A stretch of 64,000 bases of DNA, taken from positions 1-64,000 of the forward strand of contig JAFVQU010000020.1 in assembly GCA_017504625.1 (NCBI GenBank), read 5' to 3'. This DNA is from Clostridia bacterium (GTDB taxonomy: Bacteria; Bacillota; Clostridia; Oscillospirales; CAG-272). This document shows positions 16,317 to 26,665 of this stretch, piece by piece (within the stretch, counting starts at the first letter, position 1; each line of letters begins with the position of its first letter). The notes beneath the pieces are model-generated. The model did no database searches. It was not told where the DNA came from and worked only from the letters and a program-made list of their open reading frames with translations. The position numbers and the translations under genes were made by a program.

Positions 16317-18161
16317 ATGGGAGCTTTAAAAAATAAGGAATTTAATATTTCAAAGCTCGGCGTATCACCCCATCGCGCCTACGAATATCTGGGTGCTCAC
16401 AAGGAGGGGAGAAGCTATGCTTTCCGTGTGTTTGCACCTCGTGCGGACAGGGTATTCCTTATCGGTGATTTTTGCTCGTGGGATGACCGCTATCCAATGG
16501 AGAAGAACGCGGACGGCGTTTTTGAAATATCCCTTGATTACTCGCTCGTGAAATCGGGTGATAAATATAAGTACAAAATACAGCGCGGTGACAAAATCAT
16601 ATATAAGTCCGATCCGTACGGATATATGATGGAGCACCGTCCCGAATTTGCCTCAATAGTTTCTAATATTGATAAATTCAAGTGGCACGATAGCCGTTGG
16701 CTCGAGCGCAGGAAAAGTGATGCGGTCAACATCTACCACAAGCCATTGAATATATATGAGATACACCTTGGATCGTGGAGAAGACGTCACGATGGCTCAT
16801 ATCTCTCGTATCCCGAGATCGCGCGCGAGCTTGCGCCTTACGTCAAGCAGATGGGATATACGCATATCGAGCTAATGCCGATATCGGAATATCCGAGCGA
16901 TGCGTCATGGGGATACCAGGTGGGAGGATATTTTTCTCCTACTTCAAGATACGGAAACCCCGCAGAGCTTATGGAGTTTATTGACGTGATGCACTGCGCG
17001 GGTATCGGTGTGATTCTCGACTGGGTTCCCGCCCATTTCCCAAGCGACAGCTTCGGTCTTTGTGATTTTGACGGAGATGCGCTTTACGAATATCCCGCCC
17101 ACGAGTGCAGAAGCATGTGGGAAACGAGATTTTTTGATCTTTCAAAGGATCACGTAAAGGGTTTCTTGCTTTCAAACGCTGATTTCTGGATAAGAAAATA
17201 TCACGTTGACGGCTTGCGAGTTGATGCCGTGGGTTCGATATTGGCACTTGATGAGTCAATTGAGAGCGAAGAGCACAAACAAATGCGCGGTGCCAATGCG
17301 AAAGAATTTTTGCAAGCCTTTAACGCATATATAAAAAGTAATTATCCCGACGTGCTTACTATCGCTGAGGATTCAAGTGCGCAGAAGCACATTACGGGAT
17401 TTGATAACGACGGACTCGGCTTTGACCTTAAATGGAACATGGGCTGGATGTACGACACCTTGTCGTATGCCGAAAAGGGAGTCTGGGATCGCAAATATCA
17501 TCACGGTAAGCTTAACTTTTCGCTTTCCTACGCCTTTGACGAGCAGTTTGTTCTCCCGATATCTCACGATGACGTTACGGGTGGTAAGAGAGCTTATCTT
17601 ACCAAAATGCCCGACGACAGATGGAGAAAATTTGCGGGCGCAAGAGTTTTTTACGCGTATCAGATGACGCATCCCGGCAAAAAGCTCAACTTTATGGGCA
17701 ACGAGATCGCATCGGTTGGCGAGTGGATGTATGACAGAGGCCTTGAATGGCGACTGCTTGAGGATGAGCTACACGCAAAATATCAGTATTTTTGCGAAGA
17801 GCTGAATAACCTCTATCTTTCACGCCCTGAACTGTGGCAATGTGACGATTCATGGGACGGATTTCAGTGGATAGACGCAGACGATAGTGAAAGAAGCATA
17901 CTTTCGTACCGTAGAATTGCGCGCGACGGAAGCGAGCTCATTGTAATCTTGAATTTTACTCCTAACACCTACGAAGAGTTTTTCATTGACGTACCCAAGG
18001 CCGCGATATACAAGGAAATATTCAATTCCGACGACGTTTCGTATGGCGGAAGCGGAGTTACGAACCATAATTACCTTAAAAGCTTTAAGGACGGCGGCAA
18101 GGACCGATTGAGAATGCGACTTTCCCCTATGGGAGCAACTATTTTATCTATTGTTGGCTGA
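16317..18161 (+). CDS. glgB: 1,4-alpha-glucan branching enzyme
   Basis: Makes the alpha-1,6 branches of glycogen. An N-terminal CBM48-like domain (about 30-120) precedes a GH13 barrel. The three catalytic acids are visible: Asp303 in GLRVDAV, Glu351 in TIAEDSS, and Asp418 in SHDDV. The fourth GH13 region is SHDDVTGGK, where classical GlgB has SHDEVVHGK, and the WGT block after DWVPAHFP is replaced by MWETRFFD, so this is a divergent member. The length of 614 is normal. GAGG lies six bases before the ATG. It opens the glg operon. Confidence 0.88.
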   Translation: MGALKNKEFNISKLGVSPHRAYEYLGAHKEGRSYAFRVFAPRADRVFLIGDFCSWDDRYPMEKNADGVFEISLDYSLVKSGDKYKYKIQRGDKIIYKSDPYGYMMEHRPEFASIVSNIDKFKWHDSRWLERRKSDAVNIYHKPLNIYEIHLGSWRRRHDGSYLSYPEIARELAPYVKQMGYTHIELMPISEYPSDASWGYQVGGYFSPTSRYGNPAELMEFIDVMHCAGIGVILDWVPAHFPSDSFGLCDFDGDALYEYPAHECRSMWETRFFDLSKDHVKGFLLSNADFWIRKYHVDGLRVDAVGSILALDESIESEEHKQMRGANAKEFLQAFNAYIKSNYPDVLTIAEDSSAQKHITGFDNDGLGFDLKWNMGWMYDTLSYAEKGVWDRKYHHGKLNFSLSYAFDEQFVLPISHDDVTGGKRAYLTKMPDDRWRKFAGARVFYAYQMTHPGKKLNFMGNEIASVGEWMYDRGLEWRLLEDELHAKYQYFCEELNNLYLSRPELWQCDDSWDGFQWIDADDSERSILSYRRIARDGSELIVILNFTPNTYEEFFIDVPKAAIYKEIFNSDDVSYGGSGVTNHNYLKSFKDGGKDRLRMRLSPMGATILSIVG

Positions 18162-18256
18162 TGTCGATAATATATAAGCAAATATCATTAGCATGTCCCT
18201 CTGCGCGAAAGCGCAAAAAATCAGAAAAAATAATCACGAAAAGAGGAGATGTTTTC

Positions 18257-19441
18257 ATGTTTAAGAAAAAAGAATGTGTCGCAATGCTGCTTGCAGGAGG
18301 ACAGGGTTCAAGACTTTACGCCCTGACTACAAAGACGGCAAAGCCTGCAGTGCCCTTTGGCGGAAAGTATAGGATCATTGACTTCACCCTATCAAACTGT
18401 ATCAACTCGGGCATTGATACTGTCGGCGTTCTGACACAGTATCAGCCTCTTGTGTTGAACGAATACATAGGCAACGGACAGCCTTGGGATCTTGACAGAG
18501 TTTACGGCGGTGTAAAGATACTCCCTCCTTATCAGGGACAGAAATCTGCCGATTGGTATAAGGGAACAGCTAACGCGATCTATCAGAACCTCGCGTTTAT
18601 AAACAGGTATGATACCGATTACGTGCTTATCCTCTCTGGTGACCATATTTACAGAATGGATTACGCGAAGATGCTTAAGTACCACAAGGAAAAGGGCGCG
18701 GACTGTACCATCGCGGTCATTGACGTTCCGATTGAGGAAGCAAGCCGTTTCGGTATTATGAGCACCAACGAGGACGGCTCTATCTATAAGTTCAGCGAGA
18801 AGCCCAAGAACCCCGATAGCACCAACGCTTCGATGGGTATATACATTTTCACAAAGGATAAGCTTCAGAAGTATCTTGAGGAGGATGAGGCTACCGAGGG
18901 CTCGGCAAACGACTTCGGTAAGAACATAATTCCCAATATGCTGGTTGCGGGCGAAAAAATGTTCGCATATCCCTTTGAGGGATATTGGAAGGACGTTGGA
19001 ACTATCTCGTCGCTTTGGGAAGCAAATATGGACCTTCTTGGCAATAAGCCGGTTCTTGATCTTGGTAATCAGGAGGGTAGAATCTACTCGAGAAATCTTG
19101 CGGGCGCACCTCAGTACGTAGGTCCTGACGCAAAGATCGAAAATTGCTATATCACCGACGGATGCGAGATCCACGGAACAGTTATTAATTCGGTGCTTGG
19201 CGCGGGTGTTAAGATTGCCGCAGGTGCGTACGTTAAGGACAGCGTTCTTATGGGTGACACGGAGATCGGAGCGGGCGCTACCGTTAATTACTCTATTATC
19301 GACACTAATGTCGAGATAGGTGCGGGTGCAACCGTTGGCGTAGCAAAAGAGCGCGCAAAGGGAATCACCGTTATCGGTGAGGACGTAAAGGTTACCAATG
19401 GCTCGACTGTTGAAGACGGCGCGATCATTTCGGAATTTTAA
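18257..19441 (+). CDS. glgC: Glucose-1-phosphate adenylyltransferase, catalytic subunit
   Basis: Makes ADP-glucose from ATP and glucose-1-phosphate, the committed step of glycogen synthesis. The nucleotidyltransferase motif is [14 protein letters not shown] near the N-terminus, with the [10 protein letters not shown] and FSEKPK blocks following, and a left-handed beta-helix of hexapeptide repeats at the C-terminus. ATG 18257 follows GAGGAGATG and matches the family start; the open frame upstream to 18161 is not coding. Length is 394. It is paired with glgD 16 bases downstream; in Bacillus-type systems the two form a heterotetramer. Confidence 0.95.
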   Translation: MFKKKECVAMLLAGGQGSRLYALTTKTAKPAVPFGGKYRIIDFTLSNCINSGIDTVGVLTQYQPLVLNEYIGNGQPWDLDRVYGGVKILPPYQGQKSADWYKGTANAIYQNLAFINRYDTDYVLILSGDHIYRMDYAKMLKYHKEKGADCTIAVIDVPIEEASRFGIMSTNEDGSIYKFSEKPKNPDSTNASMGIYIFTKDKLQKYLEEDEATEGSANDFGKNIIPNMLVAGEKMFAYPFEGYWKDVGTISSLWEANMDLLGNKPVLDLGNQEGRIYSRNLAGAPQYVGPDAKIENCYITDGCEIHGTVINSVLGAGVKIAAGAYVKDSVLMGDTEIGAGATVNYSIIDTNVEIGAGATVGVAKERAKGITVIGEDVKVTNGSTVEDGAIISEF

Positions 19442-19457
19442 TAGGAGGTAAGTAAAC

Positions 19458-20591
19458 ATGACTGCAGTAGGACTTATATTCTCGAATATTCACGATAACA
19501 CAATCCCCGAGCTTACAAGAAAGAGAACGCTCGGAAGCGTACCCTTCGGCGGCAGATACAGACTTATCGACTTCACTCTTTCGAGTATGGTCAATTCCGG
19601 AATTTCCAAGGTCGGCGTTGTAACTCATAATAACTATCAGTCGCTTCTCGACCATCTTGGTAACGGCAAGGACTGGGATCTTGCAAGACGCTCCGGCGGT
19701 ATCAAGATTCTTCCTCCTTATATTACTTCGTTTGAGAACGCCGCATCAAATAAGTTCTATTCTTCTCGCCTTGAGGCATTGATGGGAACCGTCAACTTCC
19801 TCAACCGTTGCGAAGAGGACTACGTTGTTATGTCGGATTGTGACGTTATCTGTAACATTGATCTTAACAAGGTTATTGAAAGCCATATCGCAAGCAACGC
19901 GGCAATTACCTTTATAGTAAAGAAGGCGGATATTGCGGGACATAACGAAAATGAAAAGGTTTGCGCGGTAGAGTTTGACGAGAACAACAATCTTACCGAG
20001 ATTGCTGAAAGAAAGATAACCGAGGGAGTTTCCAATATCTACATCAACATGATGGTAGTTAAGAGAGATTACCTACTCAATGTCATTCAGGAGGCGATCG
20101 CACGCGGATACAAGAGCTTCCTTTATGATATTATCATCCGTAATATAGGCAAGGAAAACTACAAGGTTTATAACTACGACGGCTGGTATGCTCAGATAGG
20201 CTCTCTTGAAAGTTACTTTGAATGCTCTATGAAGCTCCTTGACAACGACGCAAGAGCAAGACTCTTTGGCATTAAGAACTACCCCATTCTTACCAAGGTA
20301 AGAAACTCCGCTCCTACCCGTTACTGCGAGGGCGCAAAGGTAATTAACTCCGTAGTCGCTGAGGGATGTATCATTGAGGGTACTGTTGAGAACTCTATTA
20401 TCTTCCGTGGTGTTCACGTTGGCAAGGGCGCGGTTGTAAAGAATTCGATACTCTTCCAGGATAGCTACGTTTGTCCCGATGCTACGCTTAATTGCGTAAT
20501 CGCCGACAAGAACGTTATGATCAAGGACGGAAGAACTCTTTCGGGTCACAGCTCTATGCCTTTCTACATAGGTAAGGATGTTACGGTTTAA
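19458..20591 (+). CDS. glgD: Glucose-1-phosphate adenylyltransferase, GlgD subunit
   Basis: Non-catalytic or regulatory paralogue of GlgC. The N-terminus (VGLIFSNIHDNTIPELT) lacks the AGGxGxRL motif, while the middle keeps the FGGRYRLIDFTLSSMVNSGI block and the C-terminus keeps hexapeptide repeats. The length of 377 is typical. AGGAGG precedes the start. It probably assembles with GlgC and raises its activity. Confidence 0.94.
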   Translation: MTAVGLIFSNIHDNTIPELTRKRTLGSVPFGGRYRLIDFTLSSMVNSGISKVGVVTHNNYQSLLDHLGNGKDWDLARRSGGIKILPPYITSFENAASNKFYSSRLEALMGTVNFLNRCEEDYVVMSDCDVICNIDLNKVIESHIASNAAITFIVKKADIAGHNENEKVCAVEFDENNNLTEIAERKITEGVSNIYINMMVVKRDYLLNVIQEAIARGYKSFLYDIIIRNIGKENYKVYNYDGWYAQIGSLESYFECSMKLLDNDARARLFGIKNYPILTKVRNSAPTRYCEGAKVINSVVAEGCIIEGTVENSIIFRGVHVGKGAVVKNSILFQDSYVCPDATLNCVIADKNVMIKDGRTLSGHSSMPFYIGKDVTV

Positions 20592-20636
20592 GTTTCCGTG
20601 TTTCAAGCAAAAATTAAGACGGAAGGTTTTAAAATA

Positions 20637-22079
20637 ATGAAAAAAATACTTTTTGTAGGCGCTGAAACAATGCCCTTTGCCGCTACAGGCGGACTTGGCG
20701 ACGTTATGGGCTCGCTTCCCGCGGCACTTAAGGCTAAGGAAAAGGGAAACGTTGAAGTAAGCGTTGTAATGCCTCTTTATGGCAATATCAACGATATATG
20801 GCGCGCGCAGATGAAGGACGAGGCTACCTTCACCGTTCATCTTGCATGGCGTAGTATATATTGCGGAGTAAAGAGTCTTGTCAAGGACGGCGTAAAGTAT
20901 TACTTCATCGACAACGAATTCTATTTTAAGCGCGGCGCGCTTTACGGATTCTTTGACGACGGTGAGAGATACGCGTACTTCTGCAAGGCTGTTATGGAGA
21001 TGCTCGTTCATCTTGAGTATTATCCCGACGTTATTCACGCAAACGACTGGCAGTCGGCTTTGGCGGTAATTTACCTTAATACCAAGTACCGCTACGTTGA
21101 AGGCCTCTCGAACACCAAGAGTGTTTTCACCATTCACAATATCGAGTATCAGGGTAAGTACAGCTTCTCGATTCTCGGTGACGTGTTTGATCTTGGTCCT
21201 GAGCATTACGCTCTTATGAGATACGACGATTGTATCAATCTTATGAAGGCGGCTTGCGAGTGTGCTGATATGGTTTCGACCGTCAGCCCGCGATATGCAG
21301 ACGAGATAAAGACGATTGAATATTCTCACGGACTTCATCACGTGCTTTATCGCAATTCTCAGAAGCTTACGGGAATTCTTAACGGTATTGATTACGATTA
21401 CTACAATCCCGCAAAGGACACCGTGCTTTGTAAGAATTACGACAGACGTAATTTCACAAAGGGTAAGGCAGAGAACAAGATGGCTCTCCAGAGAGAGTAC
21501 GGTCTTCCCGAAAGAGCGGACGTGCCTATGCTTGCCATTATTTCAAGACTTGCTACGCATAAGGGACTTGACCTCGTTGAGCAGATCGCTTACGAGCTTG
21601 TGAGAAATCACGATATTCAGTTCGTTATTCTCGGCAAGGGTGAGGCAAGATACGAGCATTTCTTCTCCGAGCTTGAAAAGGCTTATCCCGATAAGGTAAG
21701 AGCACTTCTTACCTATGACAGAGATCTTTCAAAGAAGATCTACGCGGCGGCTGATATATTCGTAATGCCGTCCAAGAGTGAGCCCTGCGGACTTTCGCAG
21801 ATGATCGCATCGCGTTACGGAGCTGTTCCGGTCGTGAGAGAAACGGGCGGTCTTGCGGACTCTATCAAGGGCTACTGGGTAGATAACGGTGAGATAAAGG
21901 GTAACGGATTTACCTTTGCAAACTACTACTCAGGAGAACTTTACGACAGAATTTGCGCGGCTCTCGAGCTATACGCCGACAAGGCACAAAATAAGAAGTT
22001 CGTAAGTAAGATAATGGGAACCGACTTCTCATGGGCTTCTTCGGCAGAAAAATATATGGAGATGTATAATTCTCTTTGA
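20637..22079 (+). CDS. glgA: Glycogen synthase
   Basis: GT5 transferase that extends glycogen with ADP-glucose. The N-terminal KILFVGAETMPFAATGGLGDV is the ADP-glucose-binding signature of the family (KxGGL position occupied by ATGGL), and the C-terminal half has the PSKSEPCGLSQM and ETGGLADS blocks of GT-B enzymes. I chose ATG 20637 for its GACGGAAGG ribosome site and family start. Length is 480. It overlaps no neighbour; a hairpin follows before glgP. Confidence 0.95.
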   Translation: MKKILFVGAETMPFAATGGLGDVMGSLPAALKAKEKGNVEVSVVMPLYGNINDIWRAQMKDEATFTVHLAWRSIYCGVKSLVKDGVKYYFIDNEFYFKRGALYGFFDDGERYAYFCKAVMEMLVHLEYYPDVIHANDWQSALAVIYLNTKYRYVEGLSNTKSVFTIHNIEYQGKYSFSILGDVFDLGPEHYALMRYDDCINLMKAACECADMVSTVSPRYADEIKTIEYSHGLHHVLYRNSQKLTGILNGIDYDYYNPAKDTVLCKNYDRRNFTKGKAENKMALQREYGLPERADVPMLAIISRLATHKGLDLVEQIAYELVRNHDIQFVILGKGEARYEHFFSELEKAYPDKVRALLTYDRDLSKKIYAAADIFVMPSKSEPCGLSQMIASRYGAVPVVRETGGLADSIKGYWVDNGEIKGNGFTFANYYSGELYDRICAALELYADKAQNKKFVSKIMGTDFSWASSAEKYMEMYNSL

Positions 22080-22117
22080 TCCAAATCAACAATTAAAATA
22101 GCAAATACTCAATAAAA

Positions 22118-22151
22118 ACGTGAGGCAGGCTGTTTTCGGTCTGCCCCGCGT
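22118..22151 (+). other. Stem-loop between glgA and glgP
   Basis: GGCAG (22124-22128) pairs with CTGCC (22141-22145), extended outward by ACGTG with CGCGT around one mismatch. It lies between the synthetic and degradative halves of the glycogen operon and may cause partial termination or protect mRNA ends. Confidence 0.55.
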
Positions 22152-22183
22152 ATTTAAAAATCAAGTGCGGCGAAGGGCGTCGC

Positions 22184-24634
22184 ATGGAAAGGTACTATAC
22201 GCAAATGAACTACAAGGATCTTAATCCATCGGAAATCAAAAATAACATTGAAATCAAACTGTCAAGATATTTCGGCTGCACGTCTCAGGAGGCGTCTGAT
22301 GAGCAGATGTATAAGGCAGTATCCATGACTATAAGAGACATTCTCACCGAAAAGCGCGGAGAATTCAAAAAGGAAGTTAACCGTCAAGGCGCTAAGCGCG
22401 TGTACTATATGTGCATGGAGTTCCTTCTTGGTCGTTCACTTAAGACCAACGTCTGCAACCTCGGACTCAGCGACGCATACAGAAGCGCGTTGAACGAGCT
22501 CGGCTTCAAGCTCGACGATCTTTACGAGTGTGAGCCTGACGCAGGACTTGGAAACGGCGGTCTTGGAAGACTTGCGGCTTGCTTTATGGACTCGCTTTCT
22601 TCACTCGATTATCCCGCAACGGGATTTTCTATCTGCTACGAGTACGGACTCTTCAAGCAGATGATCGTTGACGGAATGCAGGTAGAGCTTCCTGACGTAT
22701 GGTTGCCCGGAGGTGACGTATGGCTCGTTCCGAGAACTGACAGAACCTTTGTTGTTCGTTTTGGCGGACACGTAAGAGAGAAGTGGGAAAATAACCACAT
22801 GACTATAATTTACGAGGGTGCAGAGGAGATCGAGGCAGTGCCTTACGATATGATGATATCGGGTGCTGACAGCGACGGTGTAAGCAGACTTCGTCTTTGG
22901 AAGGCAAGAAATATCCAGAACTTCAACATGGGACTTTTCTCTCAGGGACAGTACGCAAAGGCAGTAGAGGAGAGCACTAACGCGGAGGCTATTTCTAAGG
23001 TGCTTTACCCTGCGGACAATCATACCGAGGGTAAGCTTCTCCGTCTTTCTCAGCAGTACTTCCTCGTATCCGCATCGGTACAGAGCATTATCAGAGATCA
23101 TATGGCGGTTTACGGTACTCTTGATAATCTTGAGGACAAGATAGCTATTCATATCAACGATACTCACCCCGCGCTCTGTATTCCCGAGCTTATGAGAATA
23201 CTCGTTGACGATTATTTCTACTCTTGGGAAACCGCTTGGGATAAGGTAGTTAAGATCTGCTCCTACACCAATCATACCGTAATGCCCGAGGCACTTGAGA
23301 CGTGGAACGAGGATCTCTTCAAGCTCAAGCTCCCCAGAATTTACGCTATCGTTAAGGAAATTAACGAGAGATTCTGTAAGGAGGCTTGGGAGGCATTCCC
23401 CGGCAACTGGCAGAGAATTTCCAATATGTGCGTTATCGGTTACGGCTCTGTAAGAATGGCAAACCTTTCTGTTATCGGTTCGCATTCGATCAACGGCGTA
23501 TCGAAGCTTCACTCGGGAATTTTGACCGATACAATCTTCAAGGATTTCTATAAGATGTACCCCGACAGATTTGAGAACGTTACCAACGGTATCGCTCACC
23601 GTCGTTGGCTCTGCTACTCTAACCCTGAGCTTGCATCGCTTCTTGACGACTGCATCGGCACGGGCTACAGACATAATCCCGTAGAGCTTGCCGAGTTTGC
23701 AAAGTTTGCAGATGATAAGGCGGTTCTTGAGAGAGTGCGCGCTATCAAGCACAACAATAAGATCGCATTTGCTAACCATCTCTACGCAAAGACCGGTAAG
23801 AAGATCGACACTCATTCGGTATTTGACGTTCAGATCAAGCGTTTGCACGAATATAAGCGTCAGCTTCTTAACGTGCTTAATATTATAAACAGATATATTG
23901 AGCTTAAGGATAATCCCGACCTCGACGTTCAGCCTCAGACCTTTATCTTCGGTGCTAAGGCGGCTCCCGGATACAGAATGGCAAAGAGAATTATTCAGCT
24001 CATCTGCCTTATTTCGAAGGACATCGAGTCCAATCCCAAGATCCGTGAAAAGCTCAACGTAGTATTCCTTGAAAACTACGACGTAAGTACCGCAGAGATA
24101 CTCATTCCTTCCGCCGAGATCAGTGAACAGATCTCGCTTGCGGGTAAGGAAGCAAGCGGTACGGGATGTATGAAGCTTATGATCAACGGTGCTATTACTA
24201 TCGGTACTCTTGACGGCGCAAACGTCGAGATGCTTGACGCCGTTGGTAAGGATAATATGTATATCTTCGGTCTTAAGAGCGACGAGGTTGAGCAGCTCTG
24301 GCTCCGTGGATACCGTTCCGCAGAGTTCTATACCAATAACGAACGCCTTAAGAGAATAGTTAACTTCCTTTCGATCGGATTTGCAGGCGAGTCCTTTGCG
24401 GACATTGCAACCTACCTTCTTACAGGTCAGGGCGTTGCAGACCCCTATATGTGTCTTGCAGACTTCGAGTCGTACAGACTTGCACACGAGGAAATGATGA
24501 AGGCTTACGCGAACAGAGAAAACTGGACTCGTATGTCGCTTCTTAACACCGCCGCATCGGGCTACTTCGCGGCAGACAGATCTATCAGAGAGTATGCTGA
24601 CAAGTTCTGGAATCTCAAGCCCATAAAGAAATAA
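22184..24634 (+). CDS. glgP: Glycogen phosphorylase
   Basis: GT35 enzyme that releases glucose-1-phosphate from glycogen. The pyridoxal-phosphate lysine is Lys664 in GTGCMKLMINGA, with the EASGTG signature just before it. The N-terminal YMCMEFLLGRSL and LGNGGLGRLAACFMDS blocks are complete. The length of 816 is normal. AAGGG lies shortly before the ATG. Codons are strongly biased as in glgC and glgD, suggesting high expression. Confidence 0.96.
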   Translation: MERYYTQMNYKDLNPSEIKNNIEIKLSRYFGCTSQEASDEQMYKAVSMTIRDILTEKRGEFKKEVNRQGAKRVYYMCMEFLLGRSLKTNVCNLGLSDAYRSALNELGFKLDDLYECEPDAGLGNGGLGRLAACFMDSLSSLDYPATGFSICYEYGLFKQMIVDGMQVELPDVWLPGGDVWLVPRTDRTFVVRFGGHVREKWENNHMTIIYEGAEEIEAVPYDMMISGADSDGVSRLRLWKARNIQNFNMGLFSQGQYAKAVEESTNAEAISKVLYPADNHTEGKLLRLSQQYFLVSASVQSIIRDHMAVYGTLDNLEDKIAIHINDTHPALCIPELMRILVDDYFYSWETAWDKVVKICSYTNHTVMPEALETWNEDLFKLKLPRIYAIVKEINERFCKEAWEAFPGNWQRISNMCVIGYGSVRMANLSVIGSHSINGVSKLHSGILTDTIFKDFYKMYPDRFENVTNGIAHRRWLCYSNPELASLLDDCIGTGYRHNPVELAEFAKFADDKAVLERVRAIKHNNKIAFANHLYAKTGKKIDTHSVFDVQIKRLHEYKRQLLNVLNIINRYIELKDNPDLDVQPQTFIFGAKAAPGYRMAKRIIQLICLISKDIESNPKIREKLNVVFLENYDVSTAEILIPSAEISEQISLAGKEASGTGCMKLMINGAITIGTLDGANVEMLDAVGKDNMYIFGLKSDEVEQLWLRGYRSAEFYTNNERLKRIVNFLSIGFAGESFADIATYLLTGQGVADPYMCLADFESYRLAHEEMMKAYANRENWTRMSLLNTAASGYFAADRSIREYADKFWNLKPIKK

Positions 24635-24641
24635 AAAATGA

Positions 24642-24671
24642 TGAAACGGGGCGGCATCGCCGTCCCGTTTC
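24642..24671 (+). other. Strong stem-loop after glgP
   Basis: GAAACGGG pairs with CCCGTTTC, and the stem continues with a G-T pair and CGG/CCG around a CATCG loop. No T run follows on this strand, so it is likely an mRNA-stabilising or attenuating hairpin before the GH13 gene rather than a full terminator. Confidence 0.6.
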
Positions 24672-24701
24672 AAAAATCACAAGGAAAGGATCGTTAAAAA
24701 T

Positions 24702-26651
24702 ATGCTTCCGAAATTTTTTCAGAAGATAGATTCTTCAAGTGAGATTCACATTCGCAAATTCCGCGGTAGCGAGGACGTGTCGGATCTCGGCGCGTTCAGA
24801 TACGGCGATAAAATAAACTTTGAGGTGGCAATTTCCCGCAGGCTCGGTGCAATAGGCGTAGTTATGCGAATTTGCCGCGACGGAGGAGCTGACGAGGATA
24901 TAACCCTCGGTCTGCTTGACTCTGACAATGTAAATGACATATATACCTGCACCCTTGACACCGAAAAAATGTGTGCCGGAGGAGAAAGCGGACTTTTTTA
25001 TTATGAATTTCTCATAATGAGAGGCTTTGATACGCTTTTCACGGTAACGCATAATAATTTTGATGCTCATATGGCGTCAAGGAGCGAAGGAAGATACCGA
25101 CTGATCGTTTTTGAACGCGATTTTGACACGCCGAAAAGCTTTGGCCGCGGTGTTATGTATCAGATATTTCCCGACAGATTTTTCAAGGGCGAGAGCGAGA
25201 AGGCACGCGCCATCAGAGTGCGTGAGGATGTCAGCATAAATCCCGACTGGGAAAACGGTGTTCCTCAGTTTGCCGAATATCCCGGCGCGCCGCTTAAAAA
25301 CGATATGTTTTTTGGTGGAAGCCTTTGGAGTGTTGCCGAAAAGCTTGATTATCTCAAGTCACTCGGCGTGACATATATTTACCTTTGTCCGATATTCAAA
25401 GCGTACTCAAACCACAAGTATGATACGGGGGATTACTCTAAAATCGACGAGATGTTTGGCGGTGAGGAGGCGTTTGATAACCTTATCGCAAAAGCAAAGG
25501 AGAGGGGTATAGGAATAATCCTTGACGGTGTGTTCAATCACACGGGCGATGATAGCGTATACTTTAACCGATATAAAAAATACGGTGATGGCGGCGCGTA
25601 TAACGACTATAATTCCGAGTATCGCGATTGGTATTGCTTCCGTTCCTATCCAGATGATTTTGATTCGTGGTGGGGAATTAAGATATTGCCCAAGCTCAAC
25701 CACCGAAATGAGAGCTGTCGCCGCTTTTTTACGGGCGAGGGTGGTATAATCGAAAAATACATAAAGCGCGGAATAGCAGGCTGGCGACTTGACGTTGCCG
25801 ATGAGCTTTCCGACGAGTTTCTTGATGAGCTTCGCGAATCCGCAAAAAAAGCAAGTGACGGCGATGCGGTTATAATCGGTGAGGTCTGGGAAAACGCCGC
25901 TGATAAGGTTGCTTACGGTAAAAGAAGAAGATATTTTCTCGGTAAACAGCTTGATAGCGTAATGAACTATCCCGTTAAAAACGCGATACTCGGATTTTGC
26001 CTTTACGGTGACGCAGAGCTGCTTTATGATACTCTCACGGAGATATATTCATCATATCCCAGATGCGTTTGCCATAAGCTAATGAATCTTATCGGCACGC
26101 ACGATACGCAAAGAGTGCTTACCGTGCTTGGAAAGAACGAGTACGACGACAATAACCCAAACTACGTTCTTGCGCGCAAGCGTCTTGACGCTGAGCAGAG
26201 AGAAAGAGCCATGAGCCTGCTTAAAATAGCCGCTGCGATACAGTTCACGGTTTACGGTATTCCGTCAGTTTATTACGGTGATGAGGTATGCCTTGAGGGA
26301 TACGGAGATCCCTTTTGCCGTATGCCTTTCCCGTGGCACGAGATAGACACCGGTTATAGAGCGGATATGCTTGAGTATTATCAGGCTCTCGGTAGGATAC
26401 GCGAGCGCGAGGATGCGTTTGACGGTGGAAGCTTCTACGTGGTAGAGCACGAAGAGAGCCATATCGTTTACGCAAGAGAAAAGAAAGATAGCAGAATAAT
26501 AGTTGCCGCTAACCGCGGACAAGCCCGTGAAATAGTTATACCTCACGGCATTACGTACAAAAATCTTATAAGCGGCGAGGTCTTTAAGGATAGCTTTGTC
26601 CTCGGAGAAAATTGCGCCGTGATATTGAAGGCATATACCGAAGAAGCTTAA
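24702..26651 (+). CDS. GH13 alpha-glucosidase / neopullulanase-like enzyme
   Basis: Cytoplasmic glucan hydrolase; no signal peptide is seen. An N-terminal beta domain (about 1-145) precedes the GH13 barrel, with GVMYQIFPDRF marking its first strand. Catalytic acids are Asp364 (GWRLDVADE), Glu394 (GEVWE) and Asp468 (GTHDTQR). The architecture resembles the neopullulanase/cyclomaltodextrinase group (GH13_20-like), with 649 residues. Placed after glgP it would trim limit dextrins or imported maltodextrins. RBS AAGGAAAGGA precedes the ATG. Confidence 0.88.
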   Translation: MLPKFFQKIDSSSEIHIRKFRGSEDVSDLGAFRYGDKINFEVAISRRLGAIGVVMRICRDGGADEDITLGLLDSDNVNDIYTCTLDTEKMCAGGESGLFYYEFLIMRGFDTLFTVTHNNFDAHMASRSEGRYRLIVFERDFDTPKSFGRGVMYQIFPDRFFKGESEKARAIRVREDVSINPDWENGVPQFAEYPGAPLKNDMFFGGSLWSVAEKLDYLKSLGVTYIYLCPIFKAYSNHKYDTGDYSKIDEMFGGEEAFDNLIAKAKERGIGIILDGVFNHTGDDSVYFNRYKKYGDGGAYNDYNSEYRDWYCFRSYPDDFDSWWGIKILPKLNHRNESCRRFFTGEGGIIEKYIKRGIAGWRLDVADELSDEFLDELRESAKKASDGDAVIIGEVWENAADKVAYGKRRRYFLGKQLDSVMNYPVKNAILGFCLYGDAELLYDTLTEIYSSYPRCVCHKLMNLIGTHDTQRVLTVLGKNEYDDNNPNYVLARKRLDAEQRERAMSLLKIAAAIQFTVYGIPSVYYGDEVCLEGYGDPFCRMPFPWHEIDTGYRADMLEYYQALGRIREREDAFDGGSFYVVEHEESHIVYAREKKDSRIIVAANRGQAREIVIPHGITYKNLISGEVFKDSFVLGENCAVILKAYTEEA

Positions 26652-26665
26652 AGGAGGATGCTGAG

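Noticed and set aside
18257..20591. glgC and glgD as a tandem duplication artefact
   Set aside because: The two have diverged in the expected way (GlgD lacks the nucleotide motif) and this gene pair is standard in Firmicutes.
22601..24673. A 690-codon open frame on the strand opposite glgP
   Set aside because: glgP has intact active-site motifs and strongly biased codons, which leave the opposite strand free of stops. The antisense product has no recognisable domain.
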